A stretch of 64,000 bases of DNA from the NCBI GenBank assembly GCA_018064605.1, contig JAGHUX010000005.1, positions 62,001 through 126,000 on the forward strand, in the 5' to 3' direction. The notes below the pieces were generated by a model, which was given only the letters and a program-made list of their open reading frames with translations, made no database searches and was not told where the DNA came from. This document shows, in pieces, positions 33,241 through 42,044 of the stretch. The position numbers and the translations under genes were made by a program. Source of the stretch: Candidatus Limimorpha caballi. Lineage in GTDB: Bacteria; Bacteroidota; Bacteroidia; Bacteroidales; F082. Position 1 is the first letter of the stretch. Each line of letters starts with the position of its first letter.

Positions 33241-33325
33241 CGGAGACAGAGGGATTCGAACCCCCGATACATTTCTGTATAACGGTTTTCAAGACCGCCG
33301 CGATCGACCGCTCTGCCATATCTCC
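33241..33325 (-). tRNA. tRNA-Ser (anticodon UGA)
   Basis: The 85-nt class II tRNA has acceptor arms GGAGATA and TGTCTCC (one G-U pair), anticodon loop CTTGAAA giving UGA (decodes UCA and others), a long variable arm and T loop TTCGAAT with discriminator G. CCA is not encoded. The promoter motif ends only a few bases upstream. Confidence 0.93.
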
Positions 33326-33329
33326 GCTG

Positions 33330-33337
33330 CAAAAATA
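33330..33337 (-). promoter_or_regulatory. Promoter -7 element of the tRNA-Ser pair
   Basis: TATTTTTG on the minus strand lies 4 nt before the first base of tRNA-Ser(UGA), so transcription would start at or next to the tRNA 5' end. Confidence 0.65.
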
Positions 33338-33410
33338 CAAAAGTTTTCAATGCCACAACTTTTTTTTTATTTTTTTTTTCACACGCCCCTGTTTTCTCGA
33401 AAAATATGAG

Positions 33411-33418
33411 TATCTTTG
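33411..33418 (+). promoter_or_regulatory. Promoter -7 element of the TPR-HTH gene
   Basis: TATCTTTG followed by CC, 9 nt before the ATG at 33428, leaving almost no leader. The -33 element is weak. Confidence 0.55.
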
Positions 33419-33427
33419 CCAACGAAA

Positions 33428-34978
33428 ATGAACAGATTTTTATCAAATATTATATTAATAACATTGTTTATCAATGTCTTTGGTTTTGCAGGCTGCGACA
33501 CTCAAGACTTACCTGATGACATGCGGAATTTTCAGAAAAATCTTTACTACGATGGTGTTTTTCTTGAAAATTTGGCGCGTATTGCCGACAGTTGCACGCC
33601 AAGATACACGAAAAATTACGCTTTTTTCGAGAAAAAGTCTGAAATATTTTTCAACAAAGGACTGAATAACATGAGACGTGACGACCTCAAGGCCGCCGTC
33701 AACGACCTCCTCAAGTCACTCGAATCGGGAGAGACCTCAATGCGTCTCAGAGACGGTGCCACCAGCGACAACCTGCATTACCTCGGACAGATCAACGAGA
33801 ACATCGGCGACATATATAATAAGGTGAACAGCCTCAAGCCGGCGTCGCACTTCTACAGTCAGGCGGCCGACTGCTTCGAAGCCGCAGGGCGGCAGCATGA
33901 AGTCATCGAGCAGCTGCTGAAAATCGGCGACATTTACCAGCGCAACCACATCCCGAACATCGCGCTGCTCAACTACGAGACCGCCGAGAGCCACCGAAAC
34001 CTCTCCGAGACGCAGCTGTGCGAGGTCCTGATCAAAAAAGGCATCTCGCTCTATGACGTGGCCGATGTAGAAACCGCCGACTCGATTTACGACCTGATAA
34101 GCAGGAAATCGCCGCAAAGTATTGACTACAACTATTTTACGGCAATACATCTTTACAATCACGATGATTTGGAAACGGCACTGCCCGAGCTGCTTTACTG
34201 TTTCAAATACGGCACGTCCGACATGAAAGTCAGGGCCGCAGAGATGCTCGCCGACCTGTATTTCCGCATGGGCGAACGTTACGAGGAGCTGCAATACGCT
34301 CAGTATCAAGCGAAAATAACGTCATCGGAGGCGCGGCTCACCCCGACGAAGATGGAGCTCGAGGAAGCCTACGACGACTTCATCAAGAACACCGGACACG
34401 TTGACGAGACGGAGCCGGGCGGTCGTTGGTGGATCATGGCAGCCTCCGTCCTGTTACTGGCGAGTGCGGCAGCGTCTCTCATTTTAAGATTCAAGAAGAG
34501 GGAAACGGAGACGAATCATGAGCCTGTCGCCACGGATGTCACCGACGAGAAGGAGACGCTCGCCGATGAGATTCCGGGCCGTTCATTCGACGACGACTTC
34601 AGGAATTTCGCCGCGTCGGAGATTTTCAGCGACATCAAAGGCTCGCTCGAAGGCAAGACCATCATGACCAAGACCGTCGGCGACTACCCGCGCCTCGCAC
34701 TGTCGAAGACGAAAATCGTGACGCTGACCACCAGGTTCAACGAGTGCTTCCCGAACCTCACACACACGCTGTCGGCGATGCACCCCGAACTCACCGGCAC
34801 CGACTTCAGATACATCATCCTCAGCATCATGGGGCTATCCAACCTCGAGATTGCCGTCCTTCTGCAGCAGACTTACAGTTCTGTGAGCAAGAGAAACCGT
34901 CACCTGAAGGATGTTTTCGCGACAGAAGACCCGTTGGAACAGTTTTTTTACAACTATCTGCACACGGTGAAATACTGA
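33428..34978 (+). CDS. TPR-repeat membrane protein with C-terminal helix-turn-helix
   Basis: The 516-residue product starts at the ATG at 33428 (a TTG at 33416 lies within the promoter motif). It has an N-terminal hydrophobic segment ending in FGFAGC (signal or lipoprotein-type), a series of tetratricopeptide-like repeats (about 70-320), one transmembrane helix (WWIMAASVLLLASAAASLIL, about 335-355), and a cytoplasmic tail. The tail ends in a LuxR-like HTH (GTDFRYIILSIMGLSNLEIAVLLQQTYSSVSKRNRHLKD; the motif runs from about 455). Such proteins are common in Bacteroidota and are thought to pass an external signal through the membrane to DNA; target genes are unknown. Confidence 0.8.
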   Translation: MNRFLSNIILITLFINVFGFAGCDTQDLPDDMRNFQKNLYYDGVFLENLARIADSCTPRYTKNYAFFEKKSEIFFNKGLNNMRRDDLKAAVNDLLKSLESGETSMRLRDGATSDNLHYLGQINENIGDIYNKVNSLKPASHFYSQAADCFEAAGRQHEVIEQLLKIGDIYQRNHIPNIALLNYETAESHRNLSETQLCEVLIKKGISLYDVADVETADSIYDLISRKSPQSIDYNYFTAIHLYNHDDLETALPELLYCFKYGTSDMKVRAAEMLADLYFRMGERYEELQYAQYQAKITSSEARLTPTKMELEEAYDDFIKNTGHVDETEPGGRWWIMAASVLLLASAAASLILRFKKRETETNHEPVATDVTDEKETLADEIPGRSFDDDFRNFAASEIFSDIKGSLEGKTIMTKTVGDYPRLALSKTKIVTLTTRFNECFPNLTHTLSAMHPELTGTDFRYIILSIMGLSNLEIAVLLQQTYSSVSKRNRHLKDVFATEDPLEQFFYNYLHTVKY

Positions 34979-35062
34979 TTTCGCCTTACATTATCTTATT
35001 CTTTTTCAATATATTACAGCGATTTCTTCCACATTTTTCAACAAATTGCGACATCAAATCGC

Positions 35063-35093
35063 TTGACAAAACTTCGTTGCCGGTGTATTTTTG
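35063..35093 (+). promoter_or_regulatory. Promoter of the GWxTD-protein gene
   Basis: TTG (35063-35065), a 20-nt spacer and TATTTTTG (35086-35093), 26 nt before the start codon at 35120. Confidence 0.65.
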
Positions 35094-35119
35094 CGGCCAG
35101 AACAAGGAAAATTAGTACG

Positions 35120-36604
35120 ATGAAAAAACTAACGCTCATCAGCATTGTGGCATTGTTGTCATTTGCGGCACATGCGCAGTCAGCCAAGACGCTCAACTCA
35201 TATATATCATACGCGACGTTCGATGTCGCCGGCGAGAACGCCACGCCGTTCGTGGAGACATACATCACCTTTGACAGGGCGAGTCTGGCTTATGTGAAGA
35301 ATGACGCCGGGCAGTACAACGCGACGGTGAACATCACGGTGCTTTTCAAGCAGGGCGAGTCGGTGAAGAACTACGGCAAATACTCACTCAACAGTCCGAG
35401 TGTGATTGACACCACTGCGATTTCAGGCTATTTCATGGACATGCAGCGCTACCAGCTCGCCAACGGCACATACACGCTTGAGGTGACACTCGAAGACGAG
35501 AACAACAAGACGGAGAGACCTTTCGTCATCGAAGACCAGGTCGTGATCGACTTCCCAGAGAGGATCTGTTTCTCAAGCGTGATTGGGCTCGAGAGCTTCG
35601 CGAAGGCGGAGAAAGAGTCGTCATGCACCAAGAGCGGCTTCGACATCATCCCGATGATGATACCATATTACCCCGAGACGGCGAACAAACTTTCTTACTA
35701 TTGTGAGATTTACAACACGAAGAGACAGCTCGGCGCCGACGGGAAATATCTGCTCAACACTTACATCTGCGCCTTCGAGAACGGCACGAAGCTCTCCAAC
35801 TACTTCACCAGCAAGAGGATGAATGCCAAAGAGACGGAAGTCGTCCTCGGCACAATGGACATCAGCAACCTGCCGACGGGCAACTACTACCTGGTGCTTG
35901 AGGCACGCGACAGGAACAACGAGATAATCGGGCTCAACAGGTTCTTCTTCCAGAGGAGCAACTCGAACTATCATGTTGACGAGCAGGCCCTGCAAAACAT
36001 CAGCACCGACCTCGTCTTCAGCGGGAAGATCACGGACATCGACAGCCTCAGGAAATACATAATGAGCTGCGAGCCGCTCGCCACGATGGTCGAGAAGGAA
36101 TATGCTCAGTCGCTTGTTCAGACCGATGACATCGAGATGATGCAGAAATACTTCTACACGTTCTGGTCGAGCCGCAACAGCATCGAGCCGGAGAAGGCGT
36201 GGCAGCAATATCTGGTGCAGGTGCGCAGATGCGACGAGTCGTTCAAGTCGGTCAACCGTCCGGGCAGCCGCACCGACAGAGGCGTCGTGTTCCTGAAATA
36301 CGGCGCGCCCGACAGGATCGTCCAGGAATACAACGAGCCCGGCGCGTACCCTTATGAGATCTGGCACTACTACACACTCGGCAGCCAGCGTAACAAGAAA
36401 TTCGTCTTCATGTCCAGAGACCTGGCCACCAACAACTTCCAGCTGATACACTCCGACGCCGTCGGCGAAGTCAGCAACTTCAGATGGACGACAGAAATAT
36501 ACTTCCGCACCTACGGCACCTACTACGACTACGGCGTTGACGGTGTCGCGAACCCCGACTCGTACGGCGACAAAGCCAAGGACTACTACGACAATCCGAG
36601 ATAA
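35120..36604 (+). CDS. Secreted GWxTD-domain protein
   Basis: The 494-residue product has a signal peptide (MKKLTLISIVALLSFAAHAQ). The C-terminal third carries the GWxTD-family region: GVVFLKYGAPDRIVQEYNEPGAYPYEIWHYY, then KFVFMSRDLATNNFQLIHSD. The N-terminal part is a set of beta-rich domains. GWxTD proteins are specific to Bacteroidota and related phyla, are probably in the envelope, and have no established function. The start at 35120 is chosen because it opens the signal peptide and follows the promoter; in-frame codons upstream do not. It is followed by a glycosyltransferase gene after a 158-nt gap. Confidence 0.8.
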   Translation: MKKLTLISIVALLSFAAHAQSAKTLNSYISYATFDVAGENATPFVETYITFDRASLAYVKNDAGQYNATVNITVLFKQGESVKNYGKYSLNSPSVIDTTAISGYFMDMQRYQLANGTYTLEVTLEDENNKTERPFVIEDQVVIDFPERICFSSVIGLESFAKAEKESSCTKSGFDIIPMMIPYYPETANKLSYYCEIYNTKRQLGADGKYLLNTYICAFENGTKLSNYFTSKRMNAKETEVVLGTMDISNLPTGNYYLVLEARDRNNEIIGLNRFFFQRSNSNYHVDEQALQNISTDLVFSGKITDIDSLRKYIMSCEPLATMVEKEYAQSLVQTDDIEMMQKYFYTFWSSRNSIEPEKAWQQYLVQVRRCDESFKSVNRPGSRTDRGVVFLKYGAPDRIVQEYNEPGAYPYEIWHYYTLGSQRNKKFVFMSRDLATNNFQLIHSDAVGEVSNFRWTTEIYFRTYGTYYDYGVDGVANPDSYGDKAKDYYDNPR

Positions 36605-36653
36605 AAAAGAGTAACTTTAAACATACCATATACCACACATACTTTGTTTTGAT

Positions 36654-36680
36654 TTGGGACTTGACGCGAGTCGGTCCCAA
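36654..36680. other. Hairpin in the GWxTD-glycosyltransferase gap
   Basis: TTGGGAC (36654-36660) and GTCCCAA (36674-36680) can form a 7-bp stem. There is no T run after it on either side, so a terminator role is uncertain. Confidence 0.35.
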
Positions 36681-36750
36681 GTCGCATTTCAGTCGGAAAG
36701 TTTATAATCCATAAAGGTGAAAAGTTTTTACGTGGTAAAAGAAAAAAAAC

Positions 36751-36758
36751 TATTTTTG
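36751..36758 (+). promoter_or_regulatory. Promoter -7 element abutting the glycosyltransferase start codon
   Basis: TATTTTTG ends 4 nt before the ATG at 36763. If used, the transcript would start at or within a few bases of the start codon. Confidence 0.5.
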
Positions 36759-36762
36759 CAGC

Positions 36763-37782
36763 ATGAAAAAAACGGCGGTAGTCATATTGAATTACAACGG
36801 GCGGAAGTTCTTGGAGAAGTTCCTTCCGAACGTCGTCGCGAACAGTTCCGATGTGGCTGACGTCATCGTCGCCGACAACGCCTCCACCGACGACTCCGTC
36901 GAGTTCATGCGCAGGAATTTCCCCGGCATCAGACTGATAATCAACGACAGCAACGGCGGTTTCTCCACGGGTTACAACCTTGCGCTGCGCCAGGTCGAGG
37001 CCGAATATTACTGCCTTTTGAACTCCGACATCGAAGTGACGCCGCACTGGATCGAGCCGGTAATAGAGCTGATGGACGGCGACGAGAGCATCGCCGCGTG
37101 CCAGCCGAAGCTCCTCTCCTACTCCGACAGGGAAAAGTTCGAATACGCCGGCGCGGGCGGCGGATACATCGACAAATACGGCTATCCGTTCTGCCGAGGC
37201 AGGGTGTTCCAGGAAGTGGAGAACGACAACGGGCAATACGACGATGTGAGAGAGGTGTTCTGGGCGACGGGCGCGTGCATGTTCGTCAGGGCGGAGCTGT
37301 ACCACCGGTTCGGCGGCCTCGACGACAGCTTCTTCGCACACATGGAGGAGATCGACTTCTGCTGGCGACTGAAAAACCACGGCTACAAGATAATGTACTG
37401 CCCCGGCTCGAAAGTATATCACATCGGCGGCGGCACACTGCCGAAGTCGTCGGCGAGAAAGACATACCTCAACTTCCGCAACAACCTCTCACTGCTCATG
37501 AAAAACCTGCCGGAACACAAGACGTTTCCGATAATCACATACAGAATACTTCTCGACTGGCTCGCCGGACTGAAGTTCCTCGCCGACGGCAGCTTGGCCG
37601 ACCTCTGGGCGGTGACAAGGGCACACTTCAGCTTCTACAGCCATCTTCCTTCACTGAAGAGAAAAAGGAATGCACTCAAACACACGAAAACTTCGCAGGT
37701 TTACCAGAAAAACATCGTGTTCAAACACTACCTCGGACACAAAAAGCTGTTCACGGAGTTGGAAGAGAAAGATTTCTCGTGA
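36763..37782 (+). CDS. Family 2 glycosyltransferase
   Basis: The 339-residue GT-A protein starts MKKTAVVILNYNGRKFLEKFL, the usual entry of rhamnosyl- or galactosyl-type family 2 transferases. It has VADNASTDDS (37-46), NSDIEVTPHW with the DxD-like metal site (near 87-96), and AHMEEIDFCWRLKNHGYKI (near 197-215), whose ED motif holds the catalytic base. The gene is isolated from other glycan genes, beside the GWxTD protein, so the acceptor is unknown. A typical length for WcaA/RfbN-like proteins is 280-340. Confidence 0.85.
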   Translation: MKKTAVVILNYNGRKFLEKFLPNVVANSSDVADVIVADNASTDDSVEFMRRNFPGIRLIINDSNGGFSTGYNLALRQVEAEYYCLLNSDIEVTPHWIEPVIELMDGDESIAACQPKLLSYSDREKFEYAGAGGGYIDKYGYPFCRGRVFQEVENDNGQYDDVREVFWATGACMFVRAELYHRFGGLDDSFFAHMEEIDFCWRLKNHGYKIMYCPGSKVYHIGGGTLPKSSARKTYLNFRNNLSLLMKNLPEHKTFPIITYRILLDWLAGLKFLADGSLADLWAVTRAHFSFYSHLPSLKRKRNALKHTKTSQVYQKNIVFKHYLGHKKLFTELEEKDFS

Positions 37783-37871
37783 CATCAGGCCATGCGATGA
37801 TTTTTTTCGACCGGTTTATTGCTAAATGTAGAATAAAATTACAAAAAAGAGAAATAAACCTTAAATTTTTC

Positions 37872-37902
37872 TTGCATTTTATTTTTTTCATTTATAATTT
37901 TG
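37872..37902 (+). promoter_or_regulatory. Promoter of the porin gene
   Basis: TTG (37872-37874), a 20-nt spacer, and TAATTTTG (37895-37902). The leader to the porin ATG at 37980 is about 70 nt. Confidence 0.65.
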
Positions 37903-37979
37903 CACCGTTGAAACACCGCATCAACGGACTTCGTGCCTTGTTTCATATACTTGAAGTCCCTAATTTAATTCCCCAAAAA

Positions 37980-39377
37980 ATGAAAAGAGTTTCTATTCTT
38001 TTTGCACTGATGTTCGTGGCGACAGCAGTGTTTGGTCAATCTGAGAAGAAAATGAACGTTCAGAATCAAGCAGTTGACCAGTATGGTAACAAAGTAGAGG
38101 TCAAGGATCTGTCAACAACAAGCAGAGACGGCATCCTTGTTTTTGAATCAAAGGACAAAGACTACAAGTTCTGGTTTGACGCCAGGGTCCAGGTGGATTT
38201 CGGAGCTTTCTTCGGAGAGCAGGAATGGGCTGACCCGATTGGAAACGGAGCGAGCATCCGCAGGGCACGTATGGCTGTCAAAGCCCAGGTGACACCGGAT
38301 TGGTATGGTGAAGTTGACATGGAACTTGCCAACGGCTCGTTTGAGTTGAAAGACGCCATCATCCGTTACACAGGCTTGAAACGTTTCCAATTCACAGCCG
38401 GCAACATGAAACCTGATTTCTCAATTTCACGTAACACATCATCACGTTACCTTGAATTCATGGAACGTCCTATGATTGTCAGCGCGTTGGCGCCAAGCCG
38501 TCACCTCGGCATCTTCGCCAAATACACCGACAAATTCTGGTTTGCAAGTGCCAGCATTCTGTTCCAGGAGATTGAAGGTCAGGAGACAAGAACTTTTGTT
38601 GAAGACCAGAACAAAGACTACGGCATGGACGAGGGTCTCTCATACATCGCCAAACTCGCCGTCCGTCCTATCAACGAGGAAAACTATGGCATTCATGTCG
38701 GTGGCGCATTCATGTATGACACGCCGAAGACGTCAGACGAAAACGGTCATCTCGGATACACACGTTACAGCTGCCGTAACACCACAAACATCAACCGCAA
38801 GAAATACGTTGACACCGACGACATCAAGAACACCGACTACAACCTCATCGCCACAGCTGAAATAGCCGGTCACTACAAGGGTTTGCGTGCTGAAGGCGCA
38901 TGGATGGCCGACTGGACATATCTGAAAAAAGAAATGAATCTCAGCAAGCCTTACTATTTCAGCGGCTGGTATGTCGAGGCTGGCTATCTCCTTCTCGGCG
39001 GCAGCCAGAGATACGACTCCGACGGCGGCAAATTCAACCGCGTCCGCAACGGTAAAGACTGGGGCGACATCGAACTGGCTCTCAGGTATGAGTACATCGA
39101 CATGAACGACTACAAAGACCGCGTTGTTTCAGAAGCAATATTCGGCGGTTCCGCCGACCTCCTTGGTGTTGGACTCAACTTCTATTTCACAAACAACGTG
39201 AAAATCGCCCTTAACTATCAGTATGTCAACAACGACCGCTATGCAAACGGAAAAGGCAAACTCTACTGCGGCCTTGATGCTAACGGCAACGCCACAAAAG
39301 ACTACACCCAAGTTGTCGGAGATGACGCCGGCGTAAACTACCACATGCTTCTCGCACGTTTCCAGATTGCATTCTAA
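37980..39377 (+). CDS. OprO/OprP-like outer-membrane porin
   Basis: The 465-residue product starts at 37980 with a signal peptide (MKRVSILFALMFVATAVFGQ) and is otherwise a beta-barrel protein of the phosphate-selective porin O/P family. Visible family features are an N-terminal strand KDYKFWFDARVQVDF, RRARMAVKAQVTPDWYGEVDMEL near 100, NMKPDFSISRNTSSRYLEFMERP, and a closing aromatic residue (RFQIAF). A longer in-frame reading upstream overlaps the glycosyltransferase gene and is not real. It forms an outer-membrane channel, possibly anion selective. The lamin-tail lipoprotein gene follows 45 nt later and is probably co-transcribed. Confidence 0.88.
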   Translation: MKRVSILFALMFVATAVFGQSEKKMNVQNQAVDQYGNKVEVKDLSTTSRDGILVFESKDKDYKFWFDARVQVDFGAFFGEQEWADPIGNGASIRRARMAVKAQVTPDWYGEVDMELANGSFELKDAIIRYTGLKRFQFTAGNMKPDFSISRNTSSRYLEFMERPMIVSALAPSRHLGIFAKYTDKFWFASASILFQEIEGQETRTFVEDQNKDYGMDEGLSYIAKLAVRPINEENYGIHVGGAFMYDTPKTSDENGHLGYTRYSCRNTTNINRKKYVDTDDIKNTDYNLIATAEIAGHYKGLRAEGAWMADWTYLKKEMNLSKPYYFSGWYVEAGYLLLGGSQRYDSDGGKFNRVRNGKDWGDIELALRYEYIDMNDYKDRVVSEAIFGGSADLLGVGLNFYFTNNVKIALNYQYVNNDRYANGKGKLYCGLDANGNATKDYTQVVGDDAGVNYHMLLARFQIAF

Positions 39378-39422
39378 ATCGTAAAGTTAATAATCTAATA
39401 GTCAAAATTAAAATTTAAAAAT

Positions 39423-40736
39423 ATGAAGAAGATATTATTTATGGCATTGGCCATCGTTCTCGGATTGGTATCATGCGTGAAAGACGATAAATATCCGGGA
39501 TTGACAATAACAGACGTGAAATATGCTCCAACTGCTGTTTCCTATTTCAATGATGTGACTGTCACCGCTAAAATCACGAGCTTCACCGCAGTGACAGCCG
39601 AACTCGTTTACAACACCGGCGGCGAAGATGTAACAGTTGCCATGGCAAACGTCGAAAATATTTATTCAGCAGTGATCCCGGCTCAGCCGAATGACACGAA
39701 AGTCAGCTTCTATGTCAGAGCGGAAAATGAAAACATGACAAACACTTCGACGCCAATGGAATACACTGTCGGCGCCGTTCAGATTGACTATTCAAAACTC
39801 CGTCTCAACGAGCTTAACGGCAACGACAAGTTCATTGAAATTTACAACGCAGGCACCGAGGAAATCAACCTCAACGGCGTTTCCATCCAAAAGGACGCGG
39901 AGACGAACTGGACCGGTGACGCCACAATAACCATCGCTGCCAACGGTTTCGTGGTCCTTTACAGCGAAGACGTCGTCGCCGACCATCCTGAAGTCCCGGA
40001 AAATCACATCTTCAGAGGTGGGCTGTCGGCAAAGAAGAATGTCAGAGTACAGCTCTTCACCCCTGCCGGTGAGTCAATCGATGACTTCAACTTGGTGAAC
40101 ATCGACATGAACGACCCGTCAATGATTCCGGCACCGGCTTCGTACAGCCGCAACGCCGACGGCGAGTGGTATTATGCCGACGCGACTCCTGGTGCGGTCA
40201 ATGTCGATGGCACGACTCCGCTTTTAGGTCTCGAAAACGACGGCCCGACACCTCCGTCCGAACCCGACTACACCAACTTGGTTTTGAACGAGCTTAACGG
40301 CGACACGAAGTTCATTGAGTTTTATAACGCGGGCGACATCGACCTTTCCGTCGAAGGAATGTATCTCGTGAAAGACGACGGCACAGAACCGACATGGACT
40401 GGCGCGGCAGGAACGGTCGTCCCAGCTCACGGCTACCTTCTCCTCTACAGCGAAGACGTCGTACTTCCAGGCGAAGCACAGGAAGGATATCCTGAAGAGC
40501 TTGTGTTCCACAGCGGACTGTCGGCAAAGAAGACATTGAAATACGCGCTTTACATGCCTGACGGAAGCGAAAGAGATGTCTTCACGAGAGGCGAGACCGG
40601 CGAATGGGGGCAGACGATCAGCAACGTGGCTCCACAGTCATACGCACGCATTCCTGACGGCGGCGACTGGAAACTTGCCGAACCGACTCCAAATGAAGCA
40701 AACCCGGACAACGGCGAAGAAATCCCACAAGTTTAA
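39423..40736 (+). CDS. Lipoprotein with two lamin-tail domains
   Basis: The 437-residue product has a lipoprotein signal (lipobox LVSC, Cys18), then a beta-sandwich segment (about 30-115) and two lamin-tail-type domains. The first opens at SKLRLNELNGNDKFIEIYNAG (about 121) and the second at TNLVLNELNGDTKFIEFYNAG (about 286), each followed by NGVSI/EGMYL, a tryptophan, NGFVVLYSEDVV or HGYLLLYSEDVV, and GLSAKK. Lamin-tail domains in bacteria occur in exported nucleases and surface proteins and may bind DNA or ligands. No catalytic domain is attached here. It lies downstream of the porin gene and upstream of a strong terminator. Confidence 0.82.
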   Translation: MKKILFMALAIVLGLVSCVKDDKYPGLTITDVKYAPTAVSYFNDVTVTAKITSFTAVTAELVYNTGGEDVTVAMANVENIYSAVIPAQPNDTKVSFYVRAENENMTNTSTPMEYTVGAVQIDYSKLRLNELNGNDKFIEIYNAGTEEINLNGVSIQKDAETNWTGDATITIAANGFVVLYSEDVVADHPEVPENHIFRGGLSAKKNVRVQLFTPAGESIDDFNLVNIDMNDPSMIPAPASYSRNADGEWYYADATPGAVNVDGTTPLLGLENDGPTPPSEPDYTNLVLNELNGDTKFIEFYNAGDIDLSVEGMYLVKDDGTEPTWTGAAGTVVPAHGYLLLYSEDVVLPGEAQEGYPEELVFHSGLSAKKTLKYALYMPDGSERDVFTRGETGEWGQTISNVAPQSYARIPDGGDWKLAEPTPNEANPDNGEEIPQV

Positions 40737-40747
40737 AATTTACACGT

Positions 40748-40793
40748 CTAACCATTGCCAGTCAAAATGACACGGCAATGGTTAGGTTTTTTT
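40748..40793 (+). terminator. Terminator after the lamin-tail lipoprotein
   Basis: CTAACCATTGCC (40748-40759) pairs with GGCAATGGTTAG (40774-40785), a perfect 12-bp stem with a 14-nt loop, followed by G and seven T. Confidence 0.88.
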
Positions 40794-40811
40794 AGTCTTA
40801 ACACAAAAGAA

Positions 40812-41456
40812 ATGGCAAAAGAAGAAATGAAGATCGGCGAAGAGTCGAAGCCGAGATTTGAGTTCCGTTCATTCGGACAATGTTTCTGCGACGCGCACAA
40901 ACGCATGGCACGTCTTTCCGCTCCGGTACCGGAAAAGGTATGGGAGCGGCTCAGCGACGAGATTTACATCATCTCACGCAAAAACGACATCAACAACACC
41001 AAAATCAGAAACGGCAAGATGGACATCAAGACATTCGTCCAGACCGTTGACGGCCTTGAGCAGTGGAATCCATTGATGAAAGGCGTGTTTCCGATGGCGA
41101 AGGAAATGCTTGAAAATGAAGTGTTCCCGGCATTCATGGTCAACATGCCGAAGCTCACGAAAGACACCTACACATACGAAGAGTTCATGGAGATGGTGAA
41201 AGCCAACCCTGACCTCGCCGCCGTGCGTGTGCACAAGAGACGCTGGGGCTACATGGTCAACGACACCATCTGCGAAGTTGGCGAAGTGCTCATCAACGGC
41301 GCGAAGGTGATGACGATAAACTCGGAGTCAACGGAGATCGAAGACATCAAGAAGACCATCAAGGAGACAGGGCTTGAAGGTGTCGAGAACATCAATTATT
41401 TACAGGCTATCAAGCGCGTCATCGGCATGTCCGACAAACCGCTCGCAAACGAATAA
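40812..41456 (+). CDS. Hypothetical protein beside a CYTH enzyme, possibly a divergent relative
   Basis: The product has 214 residues from the ATG at 40812; upstream codons fall in the terminator. No signal peptide or helix is present. I do not recognise a named family. The segments EIYIISRKNDINNTKIRNGKMDIKTF (near 50-75) and TINSESTEIEDIKKTIKETGLEG...NYLQAIKR at the C-terminus loosely follow the strand order of CYTH triphosphate-tunnel proteins, as does EVGEVLING. It ends 6 nt before the CYTH gene, so the two are co-expressed and may act on the same phosphorylated substrate. This is inference by eye only. Confidence 0.6.
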   Translation: MAKEEMKIGEESKPRFEFRSFGQCFCDAHKRMARLSAPVPEKVWERLSDEIYIISRKNDINNTKIRNGKMDIKTFVQTVDGLEQWNPLMKGVFPMAKEMLENEVFPAFMVNMPKLTKDTYTYEEFMEMVKANPDLAAVRVHKRRWGYMVNDTICEVGEVLINGAKVMTINSESTEIEDIKKTIKETGLEGVENINYLQAIKRVIGMSDKPLANE

Positions 41457-41462
41457 CACATT

Positions 41463-41942
41463 ATGGCACAGGAAATTGAAAAGAAATTCTTAGTCAAGTG
41501 CGACTGCTTCAAGAAGGAAGCCTTCAAAGCCACACGCATCACGCAGGGCTATCTTTGCAGCGTCCCGGAACGCACCGTGAGAGTGAGGGTCAAGGGCGAA
41601 AAAGGATACATCACAATCAAAGGCATCGGCAACGCATCGGGTGCGGCACGCTTCGAATGGGAGAAGGAAATCCCCGTCGAGGAAGTGAGGTCGTTGCTCG
41701 AACTCGCCGAGCCGGGCGTCATCGACAAGACACGTTACCTCGTGAAGAACACCGACGGCAAGCACACCTGGGAGGTTGACGAATTCTACGGCGACAACGA
41801 CGGCCTCACCGTCGCCGAAGTGGAGCTTGAAGACGAGAACGAACCGTTCGACAGACCGTCATGGCTCGGCGAAGAAGTCACCGGCGACCCTAAATATTTC
41901 AACTCTATGTTGATGAAAAACCCCTACAAGAACTGGAAATAA
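41463..41942 (+). CDS. CYTH-domain triphosphatase/adenylate-cyclase-like protein
   Basis: The 159-residue single-domain protein opens with EIEKKFLV, the ExExK signature of CYTH triphosphate tunnel enzymes, and follows with TQGYL, RTVRVRVKGEKGYITIKG and FEWEKEIP, where charged residues line the tunnel; the end carries EVDEFYGDNDGLTVAEVELEDE. Bacterial members of this size hydrolyse inorganic triphosphate or thiamine triphosphate with Mg2+; cyclase activity is rarer. It is the second gene of a two-gene unit and is followed by a hairpin. Confidence 0.88.
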   Translation: MAQEIEKKFLVKCDCFKKEAFKATRITQGYLCSVPERTVRVRVKGEKGYITIKGIGNASGAARFEWEKEIPVEEVRSLLELAEPGVIDKTRYLVKNTDGKHTWEVDEFYGDNDGLTVAEVELEDENEPFDRPSWLGEEVTGDPKYFNSMLMKNPYKNWK

Positions 41943-41956
41943 ACCATTTTCAGGCA

Positions 41957-41990
41957 AGGCGGAGACGTCATAACCGGCATCTCCGCCTTT
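41957..41990 (+). terminator. Hairpin after the CYTH gene
   Basis: AAGGCGGAGA (41957-41966) pairs with TCTCCGCCTT (41981-41990), a 10-bp stem with a 14-nt loop followed by TTC. The T run is short, so termination may be partial. Confidence 0.6.
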
Positions 41991-42044
41991 CAAACAAAAA
42001 AAAGATTCTGGAAAAAAACTCTAACAAAAATCAACCCCTTCACC

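Noticed and set aside
32845-33282. Plus-strand frame across the tRNA-Ser genes
   Set aside because: It runs through both tRNA genes in antisense and through their terminator; not a protein gene.
37098-37979. N-terminal extension of the porin frame overlapping the glycosyltransferase gene
   Set aside because: The signal peptide begins at 37980 and a promoter lies at 37895; the upstream part is a frame-shifted shadow of the glycosyltransferase.
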